Shown: positions 17,149 to 26,460, counted from the first letter of the stretch. The stretch: 56,684 bases of DNA from Spirochaetales bacterium (GCA_016928415.1 JAFGKU010000049.1:1-56684); one strand, 5' to 3'. Made by a program: numbers and translations. Notes: a model not told the origin generated them from the sequence alone.

Positions 17149-18141
17149 ATGGAACTCTATCATTCCATTCAGCTCCCGGGACTTACAATTCCGGGTAACA
17201 TTATTCTCGCACCAATGGCAGGGTACACGGATGCCCCTTTCAGGCAGATCTGTCTGGAAAACGGGGCGGTGTTCACCTACTCGGAAATGGTTTCGGCGGA
17301 GGCATGCTACCGGGAAAATAAAAAAACCCTCGGGCTGCTTGTCCGGGCGGAAAACGAGGATTACCTCGGGGTACAAATTTTCACTTCAAACGCCAAATCG
17401 GCCGCACTGGCCGTCAAAGCGATCCTTCCTTCCCGGCCCAGCCTGGTAGATCTGAACTGCGGATGTTCCATAAAAAAAATTCTCAAATCCGGCTGCGGAG
17501 CCCAGCTGCTTTCCGACCCGCGTAAAATCAGGGATATAATCCTGGCTATCCGCGACGTCACAGATCTTCCCGTAACGATGAAAATACGTTCCGGCATAGA
17601 CAGGGAGTCCATCAACTATATAGAGGTGGCCGATGCCGGGATAGAGGCCGGTATAAGCCTGATCACCCTGCATCCAAGGACAAAATCGCAGGTTTTCACC
17701 GGAAAGGCGGATTGGGAGCATCTTGAAATCCTGAAAAATCATGTCCCAATCCCCGTTATCGGTTCCGGTGATCTTTTTACGCCGGAGGATGTAAAAAATA
17801 TGCTTACCCGGACAGGATGCGACGGTGTGATGCTGGCCCGCGGGGCAATCGGTAATCCCTTCATTTTCAACAGGACAAGGCAATATCTCGTTACCGGCAG
17901 GGAACCTCCGCAGGTGAGTATTGAAGCGAAGCTGAAGGGAGCCCTTAAACACATCAGGCTGTTTATCCGTTCAAGGAGTGAGGAAAGGGCCTGTATTGAA
18001 TTTAGAAAACATTTTTCAGCATACACACGGTACATCCCTGATGGAGCCGCCCTCCGGCGAAGTGCAATGCAGGCTTCGAGTTATGCAGAGTATGAAAATC
18101 TTGTCAATGAATACCTGGCATCAAAAAGGGCTGAATTTTAG
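17149..18141 (+). CDS. dus: tRNA-dihydrouridine synthase
   Basis: A 330-residue FMN-dependent enzyme that reduces uridines in the tRNA D-loop. The FMN-binding start is LAPMAGYTDAPFRQIC. The catalytic Cys region is LNCGCSIKKILKSGCGAQLL, where most relatives have GCP; the Pro is Ser here but the Cys is kept. VTMKIRSGID, LHPRTKSQVFTGKADW and GSGDLFTPED complete the barrel, and DGVMLARGAIGNPFIF binds the FMN phosphate. It overlaps the convergent M20 gene by four bases. Confidence 0.92.
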   Translation: MELYHSIQLPGLTIPGNIILAPMAGYTDAPFRQICLENGAVFTYSEMVSAEACYRENKKTLGLLVRAENEDYLGVQIFTSNAKSAALAVKAILPSRPSLVDLNCGCSIKKILKSGCGAQLLSDPRKIRDIILAIRDVTDLPVTMKIRSGIDRESINYIEVADAGIEAGISLITLHPRTKSQVFTGKADWEHLEILKNHVPIPVIGSGDLFTPEDVKNMLTRTGCDGVMLARGAIGNPFIFNRTRQYLVTGREPPQVSIEAKLKGALKHIRLFIRSRSEERACIEFRKHFSAYTRYIPDGAALRRSAMQASSYAEYENLVNEYLASKRAEF

Positions 18142-19499
18142 AAATGCTGATTTTCCGCCGAATAAATCCTTCGGAAAAACACTTCCGGAAGCCTGAAGAA
18201 ATAATCGCAAGTATATTCAAGGCTCTTCAGGGAAATCCTTTCATCCGTTCCGTGCAATAGCCGGGAATATTCAGAAAAGGTCATTTCCCGGTCAAATATG
18301 GTAAATCCGTATACACAGGCGCCTTTCATCCGGAAAAACCTTGCATCCGTAACACCGCTGAATATATTGGGAACCGGTCTAAATTCGGGATACACTCCCC
18401 CAAGGATCTCCTGGGACGCATCAAACAAAGGTGTTTCCACCGGTGAAACATTGGATGGAAAAAAATCTATTACATCGATTTTGAATTGAGAGGCAAGATC
18501 ACCCAGGGCCTTATGAATTTCCCTGTAGGCATCCTCTACATTCTGGCCCTTGACCATCCTTATATCCATTTCAATGATTCCCTCATCCGGAATGACATTC
18601 AATTTCTGCCCCGCGTTGATTACATTGGGGCTGAACGTCATCCGGGAAATGGCATGAAGGTGACGGGCCAGACCGGCATTCCTGTGATAAAGTGATTTTA
18701 AATAAGCATCGAGAAAGACAGTGTTCCCCAATGCAAGCCGGCTCACACCGCCTAAATCAAGGTGTTTTATAAAATCCCTGTATTCTTCCGTCAAAATCAT
18801 GCGGGTTTTATGCGCATTGAGCCGGTAAACCGCTTTGGCAATCTTGACGGCCGCATTGTCCGAACAGTACGGCAGGCTCCCGTGGGAGGACACCCCCCTG
18901 GCCGTTAACCGTACCCAGAGTACGCCTTTTTCGCCGATAGTTACGGCTATTCCCGGGTGTTTCTTCCCGGGAATGCAGAAACCGCCGCCCTCGGTGATGC
19001 AGTAATCCGTTTTTACCTTTTCCCAATGGTTTTCCACCAGCCATCGGGCTCCCAGCCGGCCCGATGCCTCCTCGTCCGCCACGGCTAAAAATATGAGGTC
19101 TCCGGGGAAATTTTCATACTTTGCATATGCCTCGGCAAATCCAACCGCCTGGGAGGCGGTGATGTTCAGCATGTCAACGGCCCCCCTCCCCCACACGTAT
19201 CCGCCCCGGACATCACCCGAGAACGGGTCGGAACTCCAATGTTCAGCAACGGCGGGGACCACATCCATATGTCCCATGAACATCAGCGAAGGGGCTCCGG
19301 AATCCCTGCCCGGAATCCGCACAATCAAGCTGGCCCTGCCCGGCCTGGATTCCAGTATTTCCGCATCAAGGCCGTAATTTGAAAAAAACTTTTTAAGCGT
19401 TGTGGCGGATCTTATTTCGTGGCCTGAATCGGGAGCGCCCGTATTGACGCATTTATTACGGATGAGTTCCTGAATTAAGGGCACAACCTTTGACATCAT
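18138..19499 (-). CDS. M20/M25/M40 family metallopeptidase
   Basis: A 453-residue dizinc hydrolase. Ligands and catalytic residues are visible in FMGHMDVVP (His), WGRGAVDMLN (Asp), VADEEASG (catalytic Glu then ligand Glu) and YCITEGGG. A dimerisation domain fills about 200-310. The overall plan fits carboxypeptidase/aminoacylase-like M20 members that act on peptides or N-acyl amino acids in the cytoplasm; the substrate is unknown. It ends inside the last codons of dus on the other strand. Confidence 0.85.
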   Translation of the reverse strand: MMSKVVPLIQELIRNKCVNTGAPDSGHEIRSATTLKKFFSNYGLDAEILESRPGRASLIVRIPGRDSGAPSLMFMGHMDVVPAVAEHWSSDPFSGDVRGGYVWGRGAVDMLNITASQAVGFAEAYAKYENFPGDLIFLAVADEEASGRLGARWLVENHWEKVKTDYCITEGGGFCIPGKKHPGIAVTIGEKGVLWVRLTARGVSSHGSLPYCSDNAAVKIAKAVYRLNAHKTRMILTEEYRDFIKHLDLGGVSRLALGNTVFLDAYLKSLYHRNAGLARHLHAISRMTFSPNVINAGQKLNVIPDEGIIEMDIRMVKGQNVEDAYREIHKALGDLASQFKIDVIDFFPSNVSPVETPLFDASQEILGGVYPEFRPVPNIFSGVTDARFFRMKGACVYGFTIFDREMTFSEYSRLLHGTDERISLKSLEYTCDYFFRLPEVFFRRIYSAENQHF

Positions 19500-19613
19500 T
19501 TTAACAGCTTACATTCTCTTTACAATTAATATTAATGGTTGAATATATCAGTACACCTTTCATCTGGAAAAATCAAGAATTTTAATGGATTAATATAAAA
19601 TGACAAAAAAATA

Positions 19614-19642
19614 TTGAAACAGACCTTAAATTTTAATAATAA
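19614..19642 (+). promoter_or_regulatory. Candidate promoter for gpsA
   Basis: TTGAAA (19614-19619), a 17-base spacer and TAATAA (19637-19642) lie about 100 bases before the preferred start. The surroundings are very A+T-rich, so chance is possible. Confidence 0.35.
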
Positions 19643-19743
19643 TGAATAAACGGTTTTTTAAATCCGGTGCGTCCTTAAAATATCTGGGGAATAATGCCGG
19701 GAACAGGTTTCCCAAGGAGCATGGATTAGGAAGCAAGGAAATA

Positions 19744-20820
19744 ATGGAAAAAAAACGGCGAATAGGAATATTGGGGGCAGGCGCCTGGGGAACGGCCATG
19801 GCCAAGGTGGTCGGCGACAAGGGATACCCCATCTCACTTTGGTGTTTTGAAAAGGAAGTGGCTGATTCCATCAACCGGAACCATGTGAACGAACGGTATT
19901 TACCCGGCATCAGTCTGCCCAAGACCATCGTTGCCACAACAGACATAACCAAAGCCGCAGACGGCATGGATTTTATTCTCATTGCCACCCCGTCCTTCCA
20001 TACTCTTGAAACAATAAAAAAAATCCTATCCATTCCCAATATCATGGAAGGCCGCAGCCTGATAGGCGTTCTGTCAAAAGGATTTATCCCTACCGTGGCA
20101 AAACCCGGCCTGATCATCGAAATCCTGGAAAATTACCTGCCGGGCTTCTATAAAAACAACCTTGTCTACATTTCCGGGCCCAGCCATGCCGAGGAGGTAA
20201 GCCAGGGAAAAATCACGGGTCTGATCAGCGCATCAATGAACGGTAAAAACTCCATCCGTTTCAGGCAGCTTCTCTCCGGGACCAACCTCATCGTTTTTTC
20301 CTCCTTTGATGTGATCGGAGTGCAGGTAAGCGCCGCATTGAAAAACGTAATAGCCATAGCTTTCGGCATGTTCGACGCTTTAAAGGAGCTTTCCCCCGAA
20401 TTCGGGGACAATACGGAATCCCTATTACTGGCGGCCGGCCTGAACGAAATACAGCTTTTGGGACAGGCCATGGGGTCCACCTATCCCGAGACGTTCTCAT
20501 CCATTGCCGGTGTAGGCGACCTTGACGTCACGTGCCGGAGTAAATACGGAAGAAACAGGCGATTCGGCAGGGAAATTATACTGGAGGATAAAATAAGCGG
20601 GTACAGGAACATAGAGGACCTTATTGCCAATATTTCACAGCTGGGGTATTACCCGGAAGGTATTTTCGCCACCAAATATGCCCGTGCCCTGTATCAGGAA
20701 TTCAATTTAAGGCTCCTGATCACGGAATGCGTGTACCAGATACTGAACAGAAACGAAAATCCGCTGGAAGCCATTGAAAAACTGCTGAAAAGCCTCACAA
20801 AAGGAACGCCTGTCAAATAA
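19744..20820 (+). CDS. gpsA: Glycerol-3-phosphate dehydrogenase [NAD(P)+]
   Basis: A 358-residue GpsA that makes sn-glycerol-3-phosphate for phospholipids. The Rossmann start is IGILGAGAWGTAMAKV. SGPSHAEEV, KNVIAIAFGMFDAL with the catalytic Lys, and AGVGDLDVTCRSKYGRNRR are all present. The reading frame is open for 34 codons further upstream, but those residues look unlike any GpsA. ATG 19744, preceded by AAGGAAAT, places the Rossmann loop correctly. Length matches the family. Confidence 0.95.
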   Translation: MEKKRRIGILGAGAWGTAMAKVVGDKGYPISLWCFEKEVADSINRNHVNERYLPGISLPKTIVATTDITKAADGMDFILIATPSFHTLETIKKILSIPNIMEGRSLIGVLSKGFIPTVAKPGLIIEILENYLPGFYKNNLVYISGPSHAEEVSQGKITGLISASMNGKNSIRFRQLLSGTNLIVFSSFDVIGVQVSAALKNVIAIAFGMFDALKELSPEFGDNTESLLLAAGLNEIQLLGQAMGSTYPETFSSIAGVGDLDVTCRSKYGRNRRFGREIILEDKISGYRNIEDLIANISQLGYYPEGIFATKYARALYQEFNLRLLITECVYQILNRNENPLEAIEKLLKSLTKGTPVK

Positions 20821-20827
20821 TAAACAT

Positions 20828-22180
20828 TCAATGGCTGATCCTGTGCCTGCATTCCGCGGCAAGGGTTTTAACCCCGGACAGGTCCTTCAGCGAGAATTTT
20901 TCCCACTCGAGGGGAAAAAGCGAGTTATTATGAGTCAACGGCTCTTCTTCCAGGGGATAACGGGACAGCCGGACGCTCTCCGCCCAGAGCCCCGTCCCCG
21001 GAACCGGCGAATATTCGGCTACGTAAGGTTTGACGTTCAAACCGGACACGTACCTGATTGATTCTTCCACTTCCTCCCTGTGCTGACCGGGCATTCCCGC
21101 AAGAATATACACGGCCATCTCATTACTGGAAAACGATGCGAGCTTCAGCATCCGGAGACCCTCTTCAAACATTTTTAAATCCAGCTTCCTGTCCATGACG
21201 GCATGAAAGTCTTCGCTGGCGCTTTCAAATCCGAGCCTGATTTCCCTGAAACCCGTTTTCTTCATTAACTGGGCCGTCCGGTCATCCAGGCAGGAGACAT
21301 GGATGCCATTGGGCAAATAGAACCGCAATTCCAGGTTCTTCCGCGCCACTCCCTCAAGAAAAGGGAGAAACACGGTTTCCTTGCTTATTAAAAGCGCATC
21401 ATCATAAAAAGCATAACAGGCAGTGCCCCACAACCTGTGTAAACGGGACAGTTCCGACAACCCGTCATCCGCATTGCCGGGTATAAATTTACCGCAGACA
21501 ATACGGGAGGCGCAGTACCGGCATGAAAACGGGCACCCCTTGTTCAGCCTTATAATGCCGGCCTCTTTATAGGATTCAAGGAGTTCACTGTAATCGGCGG
21601 TTTTTAAAATGGTCCGGGAGGGAAGCCGGAGGGAAGCAAGAATTTCGTCAAGCCGCGGGAACGCGTCACCGGATATCACATGATCAACACCCGTTATCTT
21701 TCTGCAGTGGTCCGTGCAGAGTGTGGCATATATGCCGCCGATAACAATAGGAACACGGGGATGCTTCTTCCTCACAATGTCCACCACTTCACGAATACCG
21801 GGATACCAGTAGCTCATACCGGAGGAAATAAGCACTACATCCGGCACCTGCATGCCGATTTTTTTTTCGATGACTTCACCTGCCACTCCGTAACGGGAAT
21901 AGCTTCTTTGTGATGCCTTGAGAGCGGGAGGTTTTTCCATTCTTTGCTTGAAAAATTTTCCCGTACCGTCTTTTTTACGTTTCGGTTTTCCCCGGTTCAT
22001 AATTGAAAAAGGGTCAGAATAATCCAGACAATTCAGCAGTGTAACATCAAATCCATACCCTTTAAGCTGCTTGCCGATTTCAATAAGGGAAAAAGGTTTG
22101 ATATACAGGTCATAAAGGGCAAAATCATAAACGGGAGGGAAGACAAGCAGTGCCTGGGGGTTGTTTTTTCCGGATGTCAT
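20828..22180 (-). CDS. B12-binding-domain radical SAM protein
   Basis: A 450-residue protein. The N-terminal part (about 10-160) resembles a cobalamin-binding Rossmann domain (PDVVLISSGMSYWYPGI, PIVIGGIYATLC), although the canonical DxHxxG is not obvious. The radical SAM core has CxxxCxxC in GCPFSCRYCASRI (about 215), and a later LRLGFESASEDFH typical of this class. Such proteins often methylate or rearrange lipids, cofactors or peptides; the target is unknown. The gene stands alone. Confidence 0.85.
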   Translation of the reverse strand: MTSGKNNPQALLVFPPVYDFALYDLYIKPFSLIEIGKQLKGYGFDVTLLNCLDYSDPFSIMNRGKPKRKKDGTGKFFKQRMEKPPALKASQRSYSRYGVAGEVIEKKIGMQVPDVVLISSGMSYWYPGIREVVDIVRKKHPRVPIVIGGIYATLCTDHCRKITGVDHVISGDAFPRLDEILASLRLPSRTILKTADYSELLESYKEAGIIRLNKGCPFSCRYCASRIVCGKFIPGNADDGLSELSRLHRLWGTACYAFYDDALLISKETVFLPFLEGVARKNLELRFYLPNGIHVSCLDDRTAQLMKKTGFREIRLGFESASEDFHAVMDRKLDLKMFEEGLRMLKLASFSSNEMAVYILAGMPGQHREEVEESIRYVSGLNVKPYVAEYSPVPGTGLWAESVRLSRYPLEEEPLTHNNSLFPLEWEKFSLKDLSGVKTLAAECRHRISH

Positions 22181-22389
22181 TTATTACGATAATATTAACA
22201 AAAACAAACAATCCTGATAAGCTCCCTCTCTAAAATTTTAAAGGTAACCTTTTTTATATAATGATGTTGATATTTTATCAAACGCGAGACCGTCCGCCGG
22301 TTCTCTGAGCAATTCTCAATGGATAGTGAGAATTACTGCAGCTGACTGCTTATTGATTAAATGGGGTACATTGATTAGAGTATATTATA
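22181..22389. other. Gene-free leader region before the double winged-helix gene
   Basis: Together with repeat copy 3, this 339-base gap (22181-22519) holds a perfect inverted repeat at 22311-22334 and no convincing promoter pair. TATATTAT near 22381-22388 could be a -10 but lacks a good -35. Confidence 0.5.
22311..22334. promoter_or_regulatory. Inverted repeat AATTCTCA-N8-TGAGAATT
   Basis: The two 8-base arms are exact reverse complements separated by eight bases, a spacing common for dimeric regulator operators. The site lies about 185 bases before the membrane winged-helix gene. There is no T-run, so a terminator is unlikely. Confidence 0.35.
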
Positions 22390-22474
22390 GCAACTCTAAA
22401 AACCACCATTTAGGGCAGCTTCCGAATAAAGACCCTTTAAAACGGGGTTTTTAGATGTTGCCCTGGATAAATAT
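22390..22474 (-). repeat. Palindromic intergenic repeat, copy 3 (inverted)
   Basis: Read on the minus strand it begins ATTTATCCAGGGCAAC, continues ATCTAAAAAC, has the inner AAAGGGTCTTTATTCGG, and ends GGTTTTTAGAGTTGC. That is the same order of blocks as copies 1 and 2. The inner hairpin has diverged. It lies 46 bases upstream of the double winged-helix gene, in the opposite orientation to it. Confidence 0.7.
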
Positions 22475-22477
22475 CCA

Positions 22478-22493
22478 GTTTTTAGAGGTCCCC
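22478..22493 (+). repeat. Isolated right end of the same repeat family
   Basis: GTTTTTAGAGGTCCCC matches the right arm of copies 1 and 2 in the plus orientation, without the rest of the element. With the end of copy 3 it forms CTGGAT-AAAT-ATCCAG (22463-22478), a perfect small hairpin at the junction. Confidence 0.5.
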
Positions 22494-22519
22494 ATGAGCT
22501 AGTTTAAAAGGAGGAGAGA

Positions 22520-24028
22520 ATGGTCGGCACGATGACAAAAAAGGTCTATGACTTTAAAATGGATCAGGTTAAAAATTCACTGGTCAAGGTGTTTAAAAAA
22601 AGCAGGAACGAATCCACTGTCTCTGACCTGATAACAAAGACGGGTCTCCCCAAGTACCAGGTGGAACAGGCCGTGAAGGTGGTTTCAGACGAATACAGGG
22701 GCCACATGAAGGCCACGGAATCCGGTGAACTGGTGTATTATTTCCCAAACGGAATGCACAACCAGGTCAAAGGTTTTGTACCCGCCTTCAAGCGGTTCAT
22801 GAAAGGATTTTTTGCAGTCACAGGAAAAATACTGGCCTTTCTCTTTAAAATCTGGATCGTGGTTATGCTCGTGGGATACTTTATCCTGTTTGTTCTCATC
22901 CTCCTGGCAGCCCTGGCTGCCGCTTTAGGCCTCTCCTTTGCCGGCGGAAACAGGAGCCGGGGCCGGAGTTCCAAGGGCGGAATGTTTTTCCTGGTGATCC
23001 GGCTTTTCCAGCTGTTTGCCAGGATCTGGTTTTACGGGCAGATATTGAAAGGCCCACAGGAGCGAAACAAGGGCCGCCCCCTTCATAAATCCGTTTTTTC
23101 CTTTGTTTTCGGCGAACCGGACCCTAATGAGGAATGGGACACGGAGGAGAAAAAGCATGTCCTCGCTTACATCCGGAGCCACAAGGGCGTCATCAACATC
23201 GATGAATTGATGGCGATGACGGGCAGGAATCACACAGATGCGCAAAACCTCATCAACCGATACCTGCTGGAATACGAGGGTTCACCTGAAGTTACGGAAG
23301 ACGGCACCATTGTTTTCTTTTTCCCGGAACTGTTAAAGTCAGCTTCCGATATCGGCAGTTCACAAGCTACTTCCCTGATGAATCCCAAAACGAAGGAATT
23401 GATTCCCTTCAATTATTCCCCCAAGAAGACTAACCGCTGGATCGGGTTCTTTAATGGTTTCAATCTTGTCTTTGGATCGTATTTTGCCTATTTTGCAGCG
23501 TTCGAACCAACACTACGAATGGTAATGTTGGATAAAGAAACTCTTCTCATTGATTTTGCTTTTGTGTACCGATTCCTGAATTCCGGTTTGCATGATATCG
23601 CTGCCAATCCCCCCCTTCTCATCGGAATTGCCCTCGGCATCGTTCCCCTTGCGTTTTCTTTCCTCTTCTATCTCATCCCCATTATCAGGAACAGCCTGAG
23701 GAAAAGGAAAAATGAAAAAATCAAGCAGGAAAATTTAAGGAAACAGATCTACAGAACCATACTGGCCAATCCTGCCGCCGTGGTTTCCTCCGCTATCAGC
23801 CCTGCCGGCGAAGGGGAAACGCCGAAAAATTCTGGCGGCTTTATCCGTAAAACAATCGATGAACTGGCGGCCGTGAAACAGGCCGATGTTGAGGCAATCG
23901 CGGCTGATCGGTACAGCTACAATTTCAAGGAAATTGAAAGGGAACTTAAAGACCTTGTCAAGTACAGGAGCATGGTGGACCTGAGTAAATACAATGTAGG
24001 TGAGACGGTATTCGACTCCGGCGCCTAA
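22520..24028 (+). CDS. Membrane protein with two winged-helix-like domains, paralogue A
   Basis: A 502-residue protein of no family I recognise. About 10-75 reads as a winged helix (TVSDLITKTGLPKYQVEQAV, then a wing ending ELVYYFPNG). About 90-135 and 145-170 are hydrophobic segments. A second winged-helix-like unit is at 215-275 (INIDELMAMTGRNHTDAQNL, wing ending IVFFFPEL). Further membrane segments lie near 305-330 and 360-390. The last 110 residues are charged. The gene at 44534 encodes the same layout. GGAGGAGAGA directly precedes ATG 22520. The role is unknown; a membrane-tethered regulator is a guess. Confidence 0.65.
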   Translation: MVGTMTKKVYDFKMDQVKNSLVKVFKKSRNESTVSDLITKTGLPKYQVEQAVKVVSDEYRGHMKATESGELVYYFPNGMHNQVKGFVPAFKRFMKGFFAVTGKILAFLFKIWIVVMLVGYFILFVLILLAALAAALGLSFAGGNRSRGRSSKGGMFFLVIRLFQLFARIWFYGQILKGPQERNKGRPLHKSVFSFVFGEPDPNEEWDTEEKKHVLAYIRSHKGVINIDELMAMTGRNHTDAQNLINRYLLEYEGSPEVTEDGTIVFFFPELLKSASDIGSSQATSLMNPKTKELIPFNYSPKKTNRWIGFFNGFNLVFGSYFAYFAAFEPTLRMVMLDKETLLIDFAFVYRFLNSGLHDIAANPPLLIGIALGIVPLAFSFLFYLIPIIRNSLRKRKNEKIKQENLRKQIYRTILANPAAVVSSAISPAGEGETPKNSGGFIRKTIDELAAVKQADVEAIAADRYSYNFKEIERELKDLVKYRSMVDLSKYNVGETVFDSGA

Positions 24029-24477
24029 TACGTGGCATGCGGTAGCTTGACCACATTCAGCCAGAAATTAATGAGTACGTCCAGGGTGTGGGCAAAATCG
24101 GAAGAATCAACCGGTTTTTGAATAAAACAATTGGCGTATAAATCATACGTATTGATGATGTCTTCCTCGTTCTCGTTGTCGGCAATAATGAGAACCGGGA
24201 TATTTTTAAGGCGGTCATCATTTTTTATTTCTTTTAAAAGCAGGTTATGCGTATTTTTAAGGATATTTATATCCAGGATAACGATTTGCGGTGTAGTAAC
24301 ATCATTGTAATCGTCTTCTTTATAGAGAAATTTTAAAGCTTCATCCGGATTCGCGATAATATTCAGTTCGCTGATTTTTTCACTTTTATTAAACGCATCC
24401 TGGATGATGGAAATATCCTCCGCGCAATTATCAATAAGAAGTACATTCACGGGATTGACTATGTTTGAACTGCTCAT
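24025..24477 (-). CDS. Single-domain response regulator (receiver)
   Basis: A 150-residue receiver domain with no output domain. The acidic pocket is in VLLIDNCAED, the phosphoacceptor is Asp69 in IVILDINIL, and the conserved Lys is in CFIQKPVD. The long gap before Asp69 resembles the Rcp1-type receivers that partner with hybrid or phytochrome-like kinases. No kinase is in the window. I chose ATG 24477, with CGAGGCAG upstream, over the open frame reaching into tsaD. It ends four bases inside the convergent membrane gene. Confidence 0.85.
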   Translation of the reverse strand: MSSSNIVNPVNVLLIDNCAEDISIIQDAFNKSEKISELNIIANPDEALKFLYKEDDYNDVTTPQIVILDINILKNTHNLLLKEIKNDDRLKNIPVLIIADNENEEDIINTYDLYANCFIQKPVDSSDFAHTLDVLINFWLNVVKLPHATY

Positions 24478-24493
24478 ACTGCCTCGATTCCTG

Positions 24494-25507
24494 TTAGGGA
24501 TAAATATTCCTGAAAAGAGGTACCCTTGCTTCCGCATTCATCTTGAAATCCGACTTATTCCCTCTTAATAAATAATGGTAACCCAGACCGGCCACCATCG
24601 CCGCATTGTCCGTGCAAAGTATACTTGACGGGAAAATTACTTCAAGGCCGCTTTCTTCATTAAGCCTCTTACGCAAATAGCTGTTTGCGGCAACTCCCCC
24701 TCCGGCTACAATCTTACGCAAGCCGGTGTCTTCCACGGCTTTCAGCACCCGGTTTACCATGATATCAATAGCCGTCTTTTGAAAAGACGCTGCAATGTTC
24801 TCGATGGATTTTTCATATTTTTTATTCCAGAATTTATCCAGCTGGTTGGCTACCGCTGTTTTCAGTCCGGAATAGGAAACATCGTATTTATGATCTCCCT
24901 TGTGGAGTGACGGGAAAGGAAAGGAAAAAGCCCTGGGGTCACCTTTTTGGGAAATTCGGTCTATAACGACACCCCCCGGATACCCCATTTCATAGAATTT
25001 GGCAATTTTATCAAAAGCTTCACCACACGCATCGTCAATGGTCGTCCCCAGAACATCGAAATCATCAAAATTACGAACGTACGTGATAAGGGAGTGCCCT
25101 CCTGAAACAAGGAGACCGATGTAAGGATACGAAATATCCTGCTCCAGGTGGGGTGCATAAAGATGGGCATGGATATGATCCACACCGATATAGGGAATGT
25201 TCAGGGAGGCGGCGAGTCCCTTGGCAAAGGAGAGACCCACCAGGAGTGACCCTATCAGACCGGGCTTGTACGTCACGGCAATGGCGGAAATATCCTCTTT
25301 TTCCACCCCGGCCGCATTAAAGGCATCCGTAATCACGGGTACAATCCATTCAACATGCTTTCTTGAAGCTATTTCAGGAACAACCCCGTAATAGGGAGAA
25401 TGAATATCGACTTGGGAGGCTACTATGTTGCTAAGAATTGATCGGCCGTCCTCAACCAGGGCGGCAGAAGTCTCATCACAAGAGGTTTCAATTCCCAAAA
25501 CGATCAC
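24494..25507 (-). CDS. tsaD: tRNA threonylcarbamoyladenosine transferase TsaD
   Basis: A 337-residue ASKHA-fold enzyme that adds threonylcarbamoyl to A37 of ANN-decoding tRNAs. Signatures are LGIETSCDETSAALVEDG at the start, the metal-binding HxxxH in VDHIHAHLYAP, LLVSGGHSLI, and VAGGGVAANSYLRKRL. The start is GTG 25507 with GAGGTG ahead. It follows the divergent deacetylase gene by eight bases and precedes the receiver gene, in a probable three-gene transcript. Confidence 0.96.
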   Translation of the reverse strand: MIVLGIETSCDETSAALVEDGRSILSNIVASQVDIHSPYYGVVPEIASRKHVEWIVPVITDAFNAAGVEKEDISAIAVTYKPGLIGSLLVGLSFAKGLAASLNIPYIGVDHIHAHLYAPHLEQDISYPYIGLLVSGGHSLITYVRNFDDFDVLGTTIDDACGEAFDKIAKFYEMGYPGGVVIDRISQKGDPRAFSFPFPSLHKGDHKYDVSYSGLKTAVANQLDKFWNKKYEKSIENIAASFQKTAIDIMVNRVLKAVEDTGLRKIVAGGGVAANSYLRKRLNEESGLEVIFPSSILCTDNAAMVAGLGYHYLLRGNKSDFKMNAEARVPLFRNIYP

Positions 25508-25515
25508 TCAACACC

Positions 25516-26391
25516 TCATTCCAACCCGGAAAGCCGTACAGTCTTGTATCCCCCGTTTGTAAACCGGGGAATGTATTCCATCATTACCTCAAGGACTTCC
25601 CTGTTCTGAATATGTCCGATCAGGATGCTATAACCATTTTTAACAGCCATTTTCATGCCTTTGTCAATTTCTTGACGGATCAGGACCTTATCAACAACAT
25701 CGTCCAGGAAAATATCCCGTTCCAGGCATTTAATATTATACGCTAGAGACTCATTTCTGGCAACTGAATTCTCAATTGTTTTACTGTCAAGGAAATACAG
25801 GCCTTTTTGGGCCAGAAATGAGAGAATTATGTCCATTTTTACCGGATCCTGAGTAATGAGGGACCCCATATGGTTGTTGACAGCCGTTGCAAAAGGCACT
25901 TCCAGCAGGCTTTTTTCCAGAATTCGGGTAATTTCCTCTTTTGACTGGTTCGCAACAATGGCCATTGGGCCCGGATCATTCCCGTTTATTGACTCCATGG
26001 GGAGATGAAGAATCACTTCCTGACCATGTTTATGCGTCAATTGGGCCGCTTTTGTCGAATACGGGAGCCCAGGTAAAACGGCAATCGTCATCCGGATGGG
26101 GAGTTTGAGGAATTCCTCCAGCTGATACAAATTATGGCCCGCATCGTCAAAAACAAAGGCCAGTTTACCGATTTGAGGAACAGACGTCGGTTCGGACGGA
26201 TGAATATTATCCGTATTATCCGTATTATTTACTTGTGGCGGGGAGGATTGCTCCCCAATTCCCATGGAAGGCAGGATAAAACGGGTTACGATTATGATTA
26301 AAATCACGGAAAAAAGAAGAATATTGATGAAAATAAGCACCGTCTTTTTTAAATCTTTTTTCTTTTTTCTTTTTCTTCTTCTACACGCCAT
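25516..26391 (-). CDS. Divergent polysaccharide deacetylase family protein
   Basis: A 291-residue envelope protein. A very basic start (RRRKRKKKK) precedes one transmembrane helix (about 17-40), so the rest lies outside the cytoplasm. The domain at 75-285 matches the divergent deacetylase (YibQ-like) family: KLAFVFDDAGHNLYQLEEF, EVILHLPMES and the closing YSILIGHI. The paired Asp of FDD is kept. The substrate is unknown. It heads the transcript with tsaD. Confidence 0.85.
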   Translation of the reverse strand: MACRRRKRKKKKDLKKTVLIFINILLFSVILIIIVTRFILPSMGIGEQSSPPQVNNTDNTDNIHPSEPTSVPQIGKLAFVFDDAGHNLYQLEEFLKLPIRMTIAVLPGLPYSTKAAQLTHKHGQEVILHLPMESINGNDPGPMAIVANQSKEEITRILEKSLLEVPFATAVNNHMGSLITQDPVKMDIILSFLAQKGLYFLDSKTIENSVARNESLAYNIKCLERDIFLDDVVDKVLIRQEIDKGMKMAVKNGYSILIGHIQNREVLEVMMEYIPRFTNGGYKTVRLSGLE

Positions 26392-26460
26392 AATGTATCA
26401 ACAAACCCGGTTCTATTTACTTATCGGGGATTATTCAGCGAATCAAAACATAAAAGGATA

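Noticed and set aside
19642-19743. 34-codon upstream extension of gpsA
   Set aside because: The extension has no similarity to GpsA N-termini, and the Rossmann loop is correctly placed from ATG 19744.
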